Notes: generated by a model not told the origin, from the sequence alone. 64,000 nt of DNA from Enterococcus plantarum (GCF_001730295.1 NZ_MIKA01000012.1:124001-188000), one strand, 5' to 3'; shown: positions 33,664-43,292, counted from the stretch's first letter. A program made the numbers and translations.

Positions 33664-34020
33664 ATGAGTTTAAATGTAAAGAGTGTCACTGTAGGTCTAC
33701 CAGTAAGTAATTTGGAGGAAGCTGCAAGTTGGTATGAAAAACTTCTTATGAGTGACGAGAAAATTAGCCCTGTTGAAGGCATTATTGAGTATCAAATTGG
33801 TTCGGTTTGGCTTCAACTTTACGAAGAAAAAATTAATGTTTCAGAGAACGGTTTACGTTTTGAAGTGGAAGATTTAGACACAGAATTTGAACGGTTAAAA
33901 ACACTTGGAGTAATAACTGATGAAGTGATTGAGGATGTACCAGGTGTCCTTCGATACGTTGATTTCTCTGATCCAGATGGCAATAAGTTATCGTTCTATT
34001 GGTTATACGCTCAAGAATAG
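33664..34020 (+). CDS. VOC-superfamily (glyoxalase/bleomycin-resistance fold) protein
   Basis: A 118-aa single VOC domain: VTVGLPVSNLEEAASWYEKLL at the start, two beta-alpha-beta-beta-beta halves, and VDFSDPDGNKLSFYWLYA with the usual C-terminal metal-site region. The frame opens 15 bases earlier, but GGAGG at 33651-33655 is spaced for ATG at 33664. Substrate is unknown. It lies 65 bases after the AraC gene and before a hairpin terminator at 34055-34082. Confidence 0.82.
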   Translation: MSLNVKSVTVGLPVSNLEEAASWYEKLLMSDEKISPVEGIIEYQIGSVWLQLYEEKINVSENGLRFEVEDLDTEFERLKTLGVITDEVIEDVPGVLRYVDFSDPDGNKLSFYWLYAQE

Positions 34021-34054
34021 ATTTAAATAGTGTTTATATAATGAATATTACGCT

Positions 34055-34084
34055 AAAACGACGGATCAATGATTCGTCGTTTGT
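34055..34084 (+). terminator. terminator after the VOC gene
   Basis: AAACGACG and CGTCGTTT arms around an 11-base loop, followed by a short T-rich stretch. Confidence 0.65.
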
Positions 34085-34210
34085 ACATTTTAGAAATCAT
34101 GTTTAGGTGGAGTCAGATATAACTTTTAAGGTTACTCTCAACTATTTTTGGTTCTTTTATTTTATAGTAATCAACGAATATAAAATAAAATGGAGGGATT
34201 ACCATTGATA

Positions 34211-34521
34211 GTTCAACATAGCTCACCCAGTAAAAACGATCACCTATCAAGACCTACATAAACTAAATCATTCAATCCAACAATTAAAGAACTGGCACAA
34301 AACATTCAGTTCACTAAAAAACAACACCCAAATTCACTCTATTCCCGCTAACCTCTTTTATGAACATGAGCGGATACTAAAAACATTAGTTCAAGAAACA
34401 CATAAACTTAAAACCAAAAAGAAATTCAAAAATATTTTGATTAAAAATCCTAGCCGCAAAATAGGATTTTAAAGTTCATCAGTATTAGCCCGAACTGATA
34501 CTGATGAACGATAGATTTAAA
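34211..34521 (+). repeat. 310-bp direct repeat, right copy
   Basis: Same sequence and orientation as 28116-28425, including both hairpins and the GATAGATTTAAA end. The similarity does not include the left copy's AGGAGG site. Together the two copies bracket the LXG, AraC and VOC genes. Confidence 0.9.
34218..34472 (+). pseudogene. second copy of the 75-aa small-protein gene, start codon lost
   Basis: The frame is intact over the whole length of the small protein at 28123 (AHPVKTITYQDLHKLNHSI onward), but the start is ATA instead of ATG, TAG lies three codons upstream in the same frame, no AGGAGG is present, and a changed stop extends the C-terminus by about ten residues. No alternative start is plausible, so it should be silent. 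Confidence 0.8.
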
Positions 34522-34559
34522 AAGATAGAAAATGCGCTTGTTAATTAGCAGTATGATTC

Positions 34560-34803
34560 TCAGTCAGAACTCCAGCCAAGCTTTTTCTTTCCAATAGATT
34601 CCATAACAAATAAAACTATGTATGCACCAGACTCAGCTAATGAAACAATAAATACGCAAATAACGATACTCTATGTGAATATAATAAAATCGATTAAATC
34701 TGGCACGTAAAAAAAATCAGGTTTAATAATAGTTCAAATAAGTAAGCCACAAAAATTGAAACAAATTAAAGCCTGTCCACTAACAAGTAATTTTATGCTC
34801 TAG
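34560..34803 (-). pseudogene. remnant of a small membrane protein after the ABC pair
   Basis: One minus-strand frame directly after the ATPase stop reads hydrophobic sequence (SGQALICFNFCGLLI, then VICVFIVSLAESGAYIVLFV) ending GKKKLGWSSD, broken by two in-frame stops. It could have been a membrane component encoded after the bacteriocin ABC transporter. No intact counterpart in this window. Confidence 0.5.
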
Positions 34804-34808
34804 TTAGG

Positions 34809-35444
34809 TTACAACAGTTCAATATGCCTATTACATTGATTTAAGATATAGCGATCATGGGTAACAATAATCAGCGTTTTTCCTAACTGATGTTCTTGAA
34901 ATAATATATCCAATATATTATTTCTATTCTCACTATCTAGGGAACCCGTTGGCTCATCTGCCAAAATAAGTTTACTTGGTTTCAATAATACTCTAGCCAA
35001 TGCAATACGCTGCTTTTCTCCCCCCGATAATTCATAAACCTTCTTATTCAAAGGTATCGATAAACCTACTTTGTCTAACGCGCCTTCTTTTAATTTAATT
35101 TTCTCTTTGTTGGAAAAATCAGTGTAATGAAGGGCTACCTCTAAATTTTTGCCAATGCTTTGACTTTCTATCAAGGCATAGTTTTGAAATAGGTACGAGA
35201 TACAATTTCTTTTTAGTAGTAGTGCTTTCTTAGAGTTTATTTTAGGCGCCTTTTCACCAAATAGTTTTAATTCTCCTTTTTGAAAATCATCTAATAAACC
35301 CGCAATATTCAAAATTGTTGATTTGCCTGTGCCACTTTTTCCATAAATAGCAAGTATCTCATTTCTTTGTACTTGCAGATTAAAGTTGCTTAGGATTGGT
35401 TTATCTCGATAACTTTTATTAATATTTTTAAGTTCTAAGATCAT
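34809..35444 (-). CDS. bacteriocin-associated ABC transporter ATP-binding protein
   Basis: A 211-aa ATPase of the LolD/MacB type: Walker A GKSGTGKST (residues 35-43), Q-loop region FQNYALI, signature LSGGEKQRIALARVL, Walker B LILADEPTGSLD and H-loop VTHD. It starts 14 bases after the DUF1430-type permease and with it forms the exporter/immunity pair typical of lactococcin-972-like bacteriocin loci. Confidence 0.92.
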   Translation of the reverse strand: MILELKNINKSYRDKPILSNFNLQVQRNEILAIYGKSGTGKSTILNIAGLLDDFQKGELKLFGEKAPKINSKKALLLKRNCISYLFQNYALIESQSIGKNLEVALHYTDFSNKEKIKLKEGALDKVGLSIPLNKKVYELSGGEKQRIALARVLLKPSKLILADEPTGSLDSENRNNILDILFQEHQLGKTLIIVTHDRYILNQCNRHIELL

Positions 35445-35458
35445 AGCGAATCCTCCTT

Positions 35459-37507
35459 TTAACTATCTTCAACCTTTTTCACTCTATCAAATTTAATGAT
35501 TACAATGACACTTGTCACAAATTCAATCATCGACAACAATAAGCAAGTGACAAATGACCCTATCAATCTTTCTGGATATGTTGCCATAAACAATAGGATA
35601 AACAACGTATTTTGAATCAGTAATAACAAAAAGAAATTTTTATAGGTTTGAAAAAATGAATAGCCGTGTATTCTCAAAATCGTTATGATTTTTTTCTTTT
35701 GATTATAATAGGCTATCGCACACTGTATAATAATAAAAATAGTTAGGCTCAAACTAAATAGTGTTTGAAATAGATAAATATAAAACGTTCCGAGTTGTCT
35801 TAATAAAATAACTCTATTTACATCAGATAATTTAACAATGCTTACTAAGTTGTCATCAAGATATTCTGTATCTATACTATTTTTTAACTGTTTATATATC
35901 GATTCAGGAGAACGATTTCCTAACACTATTTTCAATGGGTCAATGCCTCCCAAACCTTTAATAATAGGAATATCTTCTGGACTTTTTAGAACTTCAATTA
36001 ATAAAGCACCTGTAAGTTCTCTTTTTTTATTGTTGTATAACGGCAATTTTGTTTTATCAGAGATAACAATAAACGTAATCGTCATATCATAATTGGCTTT
36101 GTAATAGTCCCTAATTTCTTGCCTTCTATCCTTTAGCTTTTCCGAAATTAAAAAGAGTGTTTCACCGTCTTTAGTCTCTGTCTTAATTTTTTTATCTTGA
36201 TAATCTACTTTAATATGATTCTTTAAATAACTAGTATCAACTTTTATGACTTTATCAAAGAATGAATCTGTTTGTTCATATGACGAAATATCTATGATAA
36301 ACCCTTTATTTCCAACTATTCTATCTGCGGATTGACTCAAATTTTCGAAAAACACATTCGTATTATATGTTATGTCTTTATTATCTTTACCAATTAATAA
36401 TGGATAAAAAATACCTACCTTAGAATTTTCAGGAAGATTCTGTTGACTAAGGGATGATGCATATCGCCAAGAGTCTTTTAAAAGCTCTGTTAAAGGACTC
36501 AAACTAGTAATAACTGTAAACAAAAAGAAAATTTTTATCGCATATACGACATAAAAAAAATCCTTATCATAATTTTTATAATTTAGAGCATTTTTTGCTG
36601 ACAAAAAAGAAATAGACTTTAACAAGATAAAAATAATCAGGTTCAATATAGCAGTTAACAGGATAAGCATACTTAGTAATTGACTGTTCAATAAAAAGGT
36701 TGAAAATATAACTTTAGCAAGTAATAGACAAAGTAACGTTGCCAACATCCAAGCATTGATATCTCTCAATAAATAGTGCCAGGCTATTTCCAGTACACTA
36801 TAGCCATTCATCCTTAGTATCTGTATGTCTCGTGTTACTAATAAACTATAGATAACTAAGCAACATAAAAAAAATAACACTCCTAACATTAGTAAAGCTT
36901 GAATATCCAAAGTAGGGATCAATTCAATTGGAAGTGTCATTGAATCATCAATCAATTCTTCTGCAACTAGTGTTAAACCCATTTGATTTTTAAACGTAGA
37001 TATACTATCAAGTACCATCTCTTGTATCTGCGAGTCAGTTCCCTGTATAAAATAATCGCCATTTACAATATCAGACCTAGTAACATTTTTTATTTTATTG
37101 ATTTCAGTGAATACATTACTATTGAATAAATGTTCTGTCTTGCCTTTGATTACTTTCGGGTTAAATTTCGATAAAAAAGATGTTTTAGCATTGTCGTCAA
37201 TAAAGTAGGTTACTTTAATAATATCCGATGCTAAATCAATTTCTCCTTGATCTCTTTTTACAGTATATTCTGTCACTCTGTTAATGAAAGACGTTTTATT
37301 TTTATTCGCACTAGTCAAGAGTATGTTGAAAGCTAGCTCTGGATTTTTTTCTACTGCTGATTCAGGTAGTTTTATCTTGTATCCATCTATATTATATTGC
37401 GAATCCACATGTTTTATATTCTCATTATTATTATTTCCAATTATCAATCCAAGTACCATTGTAAAAAAACAAAAAAGCAACCCAATCTTCAAAATTAGCC
37501 TTCCCAT
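35459..37507 (-). CDS. bacteriocin-associated integral membrane protein (DUF1430 type)
   Basis: A 682-aa permease with an N-terminal helix, a large extracellular segment (about 30-200), a first membrane cluster (about 210-340), another large outside loop (about 360-590) and a terminal four-helix FtsX-like cluster. This layout matches the integral membrane proteins that accompany lactococcin-972 genes. AAGGTGG precedes the ATG. It is encoded divergently from the bacteriocin gene. Together with the ATPase it probably provides export or self-immunity. Confidence 0.85.
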   Translation of the reverse strand: MGRLILKIGLLFCFFTMVLGLIIGNNNNENIKHVDSQYNIDGYKIKLPESAVEKNPELAFNILLTSANKNKTSFINRVTEYTVKRDQGEIDLASDIIKVTYFIDDNAKTSFLSKFNPKVIKGKTEHLFNSNVFTEINKIKNVTRSDIVNGDYFIQGTDSQIQEMVLDSISTFKNQMGLTLVAEELIDDSMTLPIELIPTLDIQALLMLGVLFFLCCLVIYSLLVTRDIQILRMNGYSVLEIAWHYLLRDINAWMLATLLCLLLAKVIFSTFLLNSQLLSMLILLTAILNLIIFILLKSISFLSAKNALNYKNYDKDFFYVVYAIKIFFLFTVITSLSPLTELLKDSWRYASSLSQQNLPENSKVGIFYPLLIGKDNKDITYNTNVFFENLSQSADRIVGNKGFIIDISSYEQTDSFFDKVIKVDTSYLKNHIKVDYQDKKIKTETKDGETLFLISEKLKDRRQEIRDYYKANYDMTITFIVISDKTKLPLYNNKKRELTGALLIEVLKSPEDIPIIKGLGGIDPLKIVLGNRSPESIYKQLKNSIDTEYLDDNLVSIVKLSDVNRVILLRQLGTFYIYLFQTLFSLSLTIFIIIQCAIAYYNQKKKIITILRIHGYSFFQTYKNFFLLLLIQNTLFILLFMATYPERLIGSFVTCLLLSMIEFVTSVIVIIKFDRVKKVEDS

Positions 37508-37565
37508 AAAAAACCACCTTTTAACATTATTTTACAAACAAATAGAAATCTTTTATTAAAAAATA

Positions 37566-37594
37566 TTTACACTACGTCAAATAAATGTTACCAT
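37566..37594 (+). promoter_or_regulatory. promoter of the bacteriocin gene
   Basis: TTTACA (37566-37571), a 17-base spacer and TACCAT (37589-37594), about 50 bases before the bacteriocin start. Confidence 0.45.
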
Positions 37595-37646
37595 TTTTCA
37601 CATGAAGCTTCAATACCTCAACAAATAAAAAATCAGGAGTGACTAA

Positions 37647-38117
37647 ATGAAAAAAATTATTTTTTTAACTTTGGGATTAGGTATTACTATCGTAACATCA
37701 GGTTTTTCTTTTACTCAAGTTCATGCGAATGAACCTACGGACACATTGAAATCTTTAACACTACCAAGTAATCTAAGCTCAGGCTTTATTGCTACTGATC
37801 AAAATGGTACTATCGTAGATTACTCAAACCCTAACTGGTTAACAGCTGAGCAGCCTGGTATTCAAGATCCTTTATCCAGAGCCACAGTTTCTATTAATAG
37901 AGGAAAATGGTCTTATAGTGCCAATGTTGTTTGGGGAGGAAAACGAGGATATTCAGGCGTACAACATCCACTGCCACATGCTTCAAAATCCAAATTAGGA
38001 AGTTCTGTTGGATATGATAAACAAAGAGGAGCCAATGTCTGGTCAAATGCATATTCTTTTGGCAATTTAAACAATACGCATTATGCTTCTTATGATTATG
38101 GAATGCACTTAAAATAA
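37647..38117 (+). CDS. lactococcin-972-family bacteriocin precursor
   Basis: A 156-aa secreted precursor. A Sec signal peptide is clear (MKKIIFLTLGLGITIVTSGF, cleavage likely after QVHA). A propeptide-like stretch is followed by the Lcn972 core: RGKWSYSANVVWGGKRGYSG, HPLPHASKSKLGSSVGYDKQ, then NVWSNAYSFGNLN and a terminal HYASYDYGMH. Lcn972 blocks septum formation by binding lipid II. CAGGAGTGACTAA precedes the ATG. The longer region before the core than in Lcn972 itself is shared by many family members. Divergent from its ABC transporter. Confidence 0.88.
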   Translation: MKKIIFLTLGLGITIVTSGFSFTQVHANEPTDTLKSLTLPSNLSSGFIATDQNGTIVDYSNPNWLTAEQPGIQDPLSRATVSINRGKWSYSANVVWGGKRGYSGVQHPLPHASKSKLGSSVGYDKQRGANVWSNAYSFGNLNNTHYASYDYGMHLK

Positions 38118-38298
38118 TTAAAAATACCATTTGGTATATTACGTGTAATAACATAAGCAAATCATAATGATTGCTCTGATAATAGTACGATTAGTTATGT
38201 TAATATTGTTATCCTTTATGTGGTGATAACTGTTATTTTATCCATAATCTATCCAAAGAATTATCTATACTTTGTATTGTTTATCCGTTACTATTAAT
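38118..38298. other. non-coding gap after the bacteriocin gene
   Basis: AT-rich; a short ACCATTTGGT palindrome and an AGCAAATCATAATGATTGCT stem near 38157-38176 may act as terminator. No gene seen. Confidence 0.4.
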
Positions 38299-38544
38299 TT
38301 ATTTCCTTAACAATTTCAAGCTATGATATACAAACAATCGTTTATTCAATTGATTTTTCGGCTTGTAGTAGTTTTTAACACAGTATTTCGTTTTACTTTC
38401 ATTTTCGTACTCGTAAAGAATAGTTACCTTAACTTCTTTTTCCTTAATCTGTGAAAGTTGATTGGTTAAATCCAACTCAGCCTCTTCATCGCTCAAAATA
38501 TTCGTTGTAAACACCGTAAGACCATGAGTCTCATCACTTACCAC
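38299..38544 (-). CDS. 81-codon open frame, doubtful
   Basis: Reads MVSDETHGLTVFTTNILSDE and a basic C-terminal half (KYCVKNYYKPKNQLNKRLFV). Start would be GTG without a ribosome site; an ATG seven bases earlier is in another frame and stops at once. Composition is protein-like, so it may be the 3' part of an older gene. No family recognised. Confidence 0.35.
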   Translation of the reverse strand: MVSDETHGLTVFTTNILSDEEAELDLTNQLSQIKEKEVKVTILYEYENESKTKYCVKNYYKPKNQLNKRLFVYHSLKLLRK

Positions 38545-38837
38545 TCATTTATTATTTTTCTTTATTGAAAACTCAGTCTCAGATTAAACAAAAATTTTTC
38601 ATCCGTTTCCCTTTCTTTATTTTGATCAAATTATATCACAATAAATGTATTATAAAATACTAAATGAAAATTATCGATGCTTTTAAGAGATTGCTGTTCA
38701 GAGATTTTAAATGAACAGGGTTTACTTATAAAAAGTAAGCGATTATACTAGAGACAGATACCCAATTGACGTAGCGAACGAGGAGCAAAGGATAGTCATT
38801 TTATGGTAAATAAACGGAAAGACTGTGAGGGAAAAAG
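38545..38837. other. gap before the N-acetyltransferase gene
   Basis: About 290 AT-rich bases with no gene. A T-rich stretch at 38575-38640 on the minus-strand side may hold promoter elements for the doubtful 81-codon frame. GTGAGGGAAAAAG gives the ribosome site for the next gene. Confidence 0.4.
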
Positions 38838-39533
38838 ATGAACAACGAAACAATCATTGCATTACTAAATAATAAGGTAAAAAAACAGCTGCAGACAATT
38901 GCTTTTGAAAATATTTCAGAGATGAATGGAGATACGAGTACGCTATCTTATGAATATTTACAAGAGAAGCTACTGGTTCGTGGGGAAGGCGGTCTGTGTT
39001 ATGACTTGAATACATGGTTTTATCATAAACTAAAAGCGTTGAATTTCGAGGTAAAATTGGTCACTGGAACAATCTACGATCAAGAAAAATCTGAGTGGTT
39101 TGCGATTAGTCATACACATGTGCTGATTGTTCTTAAACTTGAAGGTAAACACTATCTAGTAGATATCGGCTGTGGTAAAAATAGTCCCGAAGAAATTGTT
39201 GAAATTTCAGCAACTGCTGGCGGCGACAACTATCGCGTACAAATAGTGGATAATGAGCACCACTATTTGAAATTTGATGGAGAAAAGTGGCAAACGATTT
39301 ATAAATTTAGTTTGTCTACTCCCGAACTAACCTTTGAGGAATTAACTGAGATTAAGAAAACTATTACGATGGACGGTCGTTCGCCGTTTAACAAAAAATA
39401 CGTAAGTTTCAAACGTCATGAAACAGGCTATTTTTTATTAACAGAAAAAAATTTATCTGTTACATCTAATGGCGAAACAACTAAATACCCGCTTGAACCG
39501 GGGCAGTTAGATAAGGTAAGAGGATTAATTTAG
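38838..39533 (+). CDS. arylamine N-acetyltransferase family protein
   Basis: Acetyl-CoA-dependent N-acetylation of arylamines or hydrazines. The 231-aa protein is shorter than typical NATs (about 270) but keeps the Cys-His-Asp triad: Cys54 in GEGGLCYDLN, His94 in SHTHVLIV and Asp109 in YLVDIGCG. FENIS early in the protein matches the NAT N-terminal domain. It stands alone on the plus strand. Physiological substrate unknown. Confidence 0.88.
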   Translation: MNNETIIALLNNKVKKQLQTIAFENISEMNGDTSTLSYEYLQEKLLVRGEGGLCYDLNTWFYHKLKALNFEVKLVTGTIYDQEKSEWFAISHTHVLIVLKLEGKHYLVDIGCGKNSPEEIVEISATAGGDNYRVQIVDNEHHYLKFDGEKWQTIYKFSLSTPELTFEELTEIKKTITMDGRSPFNKKYVSFKRHETGYFLLTEKNLSVTSNGETTKYPLEPGQLDKVRGLI

Positions 39534-39610
39534 TCATCAAATTAGTGACTCTTTCAAAGAATCAACGTAGTTGCTTTGATAGTATTTAAATGGAACAACA
39601 AATGGATGAA

Positions 39611-39777
39611 GAGGACGAGATAAAAGTGTTTAGATCCGAGAAATAAGAAGGAATTTACAAAAATCATTTTTCGAATTTTTGTGAATTCCAGCTTATTTTC
39701 GAAGGATCTGCTTTTTTCTCGCTGTTTATTCGGATTTATGGCACACATCAACATTAAAAATTAGTTTTGTTCCACAC
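39611..39777 (-). repeat. dispersed intergenic repeat, copy D (minus orientation, diverged)
   Basis: Reverse complement of the 51.8/53.7-kb repeat with more substitutions: blocks AAGTGTTTAGATCCGAGAAA, AATTTACAAAAAT, TTTTTGTGAATTCCAGCTTA, TTTCGAAGGATCTGCTT and TGTTTATTCGGATTT follow each other in the same order, ending with a TTAGTTTTGTTCCACAC block. Confidence 0.75.
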
Positions 39778-39800
39778 TTTCTCTAGTCTAACTATATTCT

Positions 39801-39918
39801 TTATCCTAAACTTTCAACTCCCTTTTCTACCTCATTCCTAGTTCTTCTATACATATCCATGACCTCTTCTTCTATTCCTCTGACTTTTGCGGAGTATTCT
39901 AAGCCCCAATGAATATGC
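39801..39918 (-). pseudogene. short coding remnant before acr3's 3' end
   Basis: About 38 codons of protein-like minus-strand sequence (IHWGLEYSAKVRGIEEEVMD, RRTRNEVEKG) ending in TAA, without a start or ribosome site. It appears to be the 3' end of a lost gene. Not identified. Confidence 0.3.
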
Positions 39919-39946
39919 TGAACAGATTAAAAAATAGATTTCTTCA

Positions 39947-41005
39947 TTATAATCGTGACTCTTCATTCTCAAAGTAGTTGTCTTTCCATTTTAATGCTAC
40001 ATTCACCAAGGCGATTAATACAGGGACTTCTACGAGCGGTCCGATAACTGCAGCAAACGCTTCTCCAGAGTTAATCCCAAACACTCCTACAGCTACAGCA
40101 ATAGCTAATTCAAAGTTATTACTTGCGGCTGTAAATGAAAGAGACGTCGCTACTGGATAACTAGTACCCATTTTTTTAGAGAGTAAAAATGATACAAAAA
40201 ACATCAAGACAAAGTATAACAGCAGTGGTATCGCTATTCTGATAGCATCCATCGGTAATTCAATGATTTTATCTCCTTTAACAGAAAACATTGTAACAAT
40301 CGTAAATAATAAGGCCACTAATGTGAGTGGACTGATTTTAGGAATGAAGACCGTTTCATACCATTCTTCGCCTTTTAATCTTGTTAAGGTAAAGTGAGTG
40401 ATGAATCCCGCAATAAATGGAATACCTAAATAAAAGAAAACACTTTTAGCTATTTCTCCCATTGTGATACTCAGAGTATGTGCTTCTAAACCAATTGCCT
40501 TTGGTAATACCGTTAAAAAAAGATAGGTAAAAATAGGATAGAAAATAATTTGGAAAATGGAGTTAAATGCGACTAGGCCTGCAGTATATTCATTATCCCC
40601 TTGCGCTAATTCACTCCACACAATGACCATCGCAATACAACGTGCTAAACCAATCATAATGAGGCCCGCCATATACTCAGGGTAATCTTTCAAGAAAATC
40701 ACCGCTAATAGAAACATTAAAACAGGGCCCACGACCCAATTTTGAAATAAAGACAATAATAGCACTTTCCAATCTTTAAAGACGCGCCCAATTTCATGAT
40801 ACTTCACTTTTGCCAAAGGTGGATACATCATTAATATTAAGCCAATCGCTAACGGAATGGACGTTGTGCCATAAGACATGCTTTCCATTACTTTAGGTAC
40901 ACCAGGAAAAACGTAGCCGACACCTACTCCAATTGCCATTGCTAAGAATATCAACACGGTAAGATATTTGTCTACTATCGACATCTTTTTTGTTACACGA
41001 TTCAT
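39947..41005 (-). CDS. acr3: ACR3-family arsenite efflux transporter
   Basis: Exports arsenite (and possibly antimonite) using the proton gradient. 352 aa with about ten membrane segments; the conserved cysteine lies in [12 protein letters not shown] (fourth helix region), and the family NxxE-type motif is in [23 protein letters not shown] lies upstream of the ATG. It follows arsR in the same direction; no arsenate reductase or ArsA/D gene is visible. Hence resistance would cover trivalent forms unless arsC is elsewhere. Confidence 0.93.
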   Translation of the reverse strand: MNRVTKKMSIVDKYLTVLIFLAMAIGVGVGYVFPGVPKVMESMSYGTTSIPLAIGLILMMYPPLAKVKYHEIGRVFKDWKVLLLSLFQNWVVGPVLMFLLAVIFLKDYPEYMAGLIMIGLARCIAMVIVWSELAQGDNEYTAGLVAFNSIFQIIFYPIFTYLFLTVLPKAIGLEAHTLSITMGEIAKSVFFYLGIPFIAGFITHFTLTRLKGEEWYETVFIPKISPLTLVALLFTIVTMFSVKGDKIIELPMDAIRIAIPLLLYFVLMFFVSFLLSKKMGTSYPVATSLSFTAASNNFELAIAVAVGVFGINSGEAFAAVIGPLVEVPVLIALVNVALKWKDNYFENEESRL

Positions 41006-41030
41006 TCTTATTCATCCTCCAACTTCCACT

Positions 41031-41056
41031 AACACATAGATAAACATTTATGTGTT
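41031..41056. promoter_or_regulatory. inverted repeat between arsR and acr3
   Basis: AACACATA (41031-41038) and TATGTGTT (41049-41056) form an 8-bp inverted repeat just before the acr3 ribosome site. Either a second ArsR operator or an mRNA hairpin. Its half-sites resemble ACATA elements near the arsR promoter. Confidence 0.4.
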
Positions 41057-41148
41057 GATTAAAAAAATTTTTTTTGCCCGTTTGATCATTCGGCTACTTT
41101 ATCACTCCATCATATGTTTTGAATGCTTAAAAGCCGAATGATTCTCTG

Positions 41149-41454
41149 TTATACGTTATTTTTCTGACAAACACAGCTATCTGAGTAAAAAAATAATTGA
41201 TTAAATTCTTTCATGAATATTTTTAACTCCTCTTGATTTAAACTGTAGTGATGCCACTTGCCTTTTTTCGTCACATGTACAAATCCAGCTTTTTCCAATA
41301 TTTTCATGTGGTGAGATAAAGTTGGTTGAGTAAAATCAAAGTGGACTAAAATATCACAAGCACACATTTCACCACATGAAAGTAGATCGATAATCTTCAT
41401 CCTTTTAGGATCCGTTATTGTTTTTAATTTCACTGCATGATCTTCATAATTCAT
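41149..41454 (-). CDS. arsR: ArsR-family arsenic-responsive repressor
   Basis: A 101-aa winged-helix repressor released by As(III)/Sb(III). The metal site is the alpha-3 motif C27-x3-C31-x-C33 (CGEMCACDI); the recognition helix is FTQPTLSHHMKILEKAG; the wing is VTKKGKWHHYSL. A further C-terminal C-V-C pair (94/96) could add ligands. AAGGGAAGTGG precedes the ATG. First gene of the arsR-acr3 unit. Confidence 0.93.
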   Translation of the reverse strand: MNYEDHAVKLKTITDPKRMKIIDLLSCGEMCACDILVHFDFTQPTLSHHMKILEKAGFVHVTKKGKWHHYSLNQEELKIFMKEFNQLFFYSDSCVCQKNNV

Positions 41455-41603
41455 TTTTCCACTTCCCTTTTACTTTAATTCTAAATCATGAAATGACCCG
41501 CTAACGCTAATAAAATATCAAACAGTCACACTGTTGAACGGCAAATAACCACGTAGTTAAAAATATTCCCATTTCATATAGATGTTCATAAATGTATAAA
41601 ATT

Positions 41604-41632
41604 AATATAGAGGAATATCTATGTATTGTCAA
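41604..41632 (-). promoter_or_regulatory. arsR promoter with operator in the spacer
   Basis: Minus-strand TTGACA (41627-41632), 17-base spacer, TATATT (41604-41609). The spacer holds the inverted repeat ATAGATATTCCTCTAT, suited to an ArsR dimer that would block polymerase. The leader to arsR is about 140 nt. Confidence 0.65.
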
Positions 41633-41685
41633 TAGATTTTCTTTTTTTGCAAATATGACATCATTTAAACTACTCGCGACAAAAT

Positions 41686-41721
41686 AAAGACAAGTAATTG
41701 ACTACTCAACAACTTGTCTTT
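41686..41721 (-). terminator. terminator after the DUF1846 gene
   Basis: AAAGACAAGT (41686-41695) pairs with ACTTGTCTTT (41712-41721); on the minus strand it is followed by ATTTTGTC. It lies between the DUF1846 gene and the arsR promoter. Confidence 0.65.
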
Positions 41722-41783
41722 CAATAAAAATTTATATCAGGATTTAACGTTATTATTACAACTTTGAATGATAGTCTACCAGC

Positions 41784-43292
41784 CTAAATATAATACAAAT
41801 TCTCAGACGGATAAACCGCATCACTCGTAACATCCAATCCTAACTCTCTTAACGTTTGCTCATCATTCTTACTTAACATCACCGTAGAATGTGCTTGGAC
41901 ACCATTCAATTCAGATAATTTATCATACGCTAATTGTGCTGTAGGATTCGTTACCGCACTAATCGCTAAAGCAATCAAGATTTCATTAGCTTTTAAAGCT
42001 GTTATCTTACTGTGTAGGTCTTTCCGTTTCATCGTTTGAATGGTTTCTAGAATCACTGGAGATAACAACAAAATTTCATCCGATACATTGGCTAAGGTTT
42101 TGATAGCATTCAAAATTGCCGATGAACAAGAATCCATTAAACTACTTGTTCTCCCTGTTACAATTCTCCCATCTGTTAACTCAAACGCAATGACTGCAGG
42201 AGTATCATTACTTTGGGTTTGTTCTCCTAGTTGCTCTGAATACTCTCTAGCAGGAAGTACCGCTTTGCGGTCTTCTTTTTTCAGCTCTACTTCTTCCATG
42301 ATCAACTTAATGCGATTGACCGTTTCTTCATCGATCAAGCCTTTTTTAAAGTCGCATTCTGTAGCAAAACAGCGGCGAATGATTTCTTGTTTAGATGCTT
42401 CTTTCACCACGTCATCATCGATGATACCAAAGCCGACACGGTTCACACCCATATCGGTTGGTGATTGATAAACTGATTCTTCACCCGTAATTTTTTCAAT
42501 GATTCGTTTGATCACTGGGAACGTCTCCACATCTCGATTATAATTCACAGCAACTTTTTGGTATTTATCAAAATGGAATGAATCGATCATATTCACATCT
42601 TTCAAATCAACGGTTGCTGCTTCATAGGCAATATTTAACGGATGTTTCAACGGAACATTCCAAACTGGGAAGGTTTCAAATTTTGAATAACCAGCAGTCT
42701 TACCATTACGACTCTCATGATATAGTTGATTCAAACAAGTGGCCAATTTCCCACTACCAGGTCCCGGTGCTGTAACGACTACGATTGGTTTTGTTGTTGG
42801 AATGTAGTCATTTTTCCCAAAGCCTTCTTCGCTGACGATTTTCTCAAGATTGGATGGATAATCTTCAATCGCTGCATGTTTATAGACTTTGATATCTCTT
42901 CTTTCCAATTTGTTGATAAACATTTTTGTAGAAGGCTGTCCACTATAGCGTGTAATCACCACACTATTGACAGCTAAGCCATATTCTCTTAACTCATCGA
43001 TTTGGCGCAAAATATCCATATCATAGGTAATGCCATAATCGCCACGAATTTTATTACGCTCGATATCCCCTGCATAAACACAAATCAAAATCTCAGCCTG
43101 GTCTTTTAATTTTTGTAACAGTTTAATTTTAGCATCCGCATCAAAACCTGGCAAAATGCGCTTCGCATGCATATCCCCAATCAATTTCCCACCAAACTCT
43201 AAATATAATTTATCGTAATGATCGACCCTTTCAAGGATATATTTTGATTGCTCTTCGATGTACTTTTGTGGATCAAAACCTAGTTTTTTCAC
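41784..43292 (-). CDS. DUF1846-family protein
   Basis: A 502-aa cytoplasmic protein of the widespread Firmicutes DUF1846 family ([20 protein letters not shown] at the N-terminus, [49 protein letters not shown]). The family has a kinase-like P-loop-resembling segment ([11 protein letters not shown]), but its biochemical role is not settled. Length is normal. Start is GTG at 43292 after CGGAGGG. The gene is monocistronic. Confidence 0.9.
   Translation of the reverse strand: MKKLGFDPQKYIEEQSKYILERVDHYDKLYLEFGGKLIGDMHAKRILPGFDADAKIKLLQKLKDQAEILICVYAGDIERNKIRGDYGITYDMDILRQIDELREYGLAVNSVVITRYSGQPSTKMFINKLERRDIKVYKHAAIEDYPSNLEKIVSEEGFGKNDYIPTTKPIVVVTAPGPGSGKLATCLNQLYHESRNGKTAGYSKFETFPVWNVPLKHPLNIAYEAATVDLKDVNMIDSFHFDKYQKVAVNYNRDVETFPVIKRIIEKITGEESVYQSPTDMGVNRVGFGIIDDDVVKEASKQEIIRRCFATECDFKKGLIDEETVNRIKLIMEEVELKKEDRKAVLPAREYSEQLGEQTQSNDTPAVIAFELTDGRIVTGRTSSLMDSCSSAILNAIKTLANVSDEILLLSPVILETIQTMKRKDLHSKITALKANEILIALAISAVTNPTAQLAYDKLSELNGVQAHSTVMLSKNDEQTLRELGLDVTSDAVYPSENLYYI

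Noticed and set aside
34741-34750. AGTAAGCCAC also found near the guaA 3' end (22608-22617), a possible island attachment repeat
   Set aside because: Only ten bases, not at the very end of guaA, and the surrounding sequence does not match; a chance match is likely enough that I do not call an att site.
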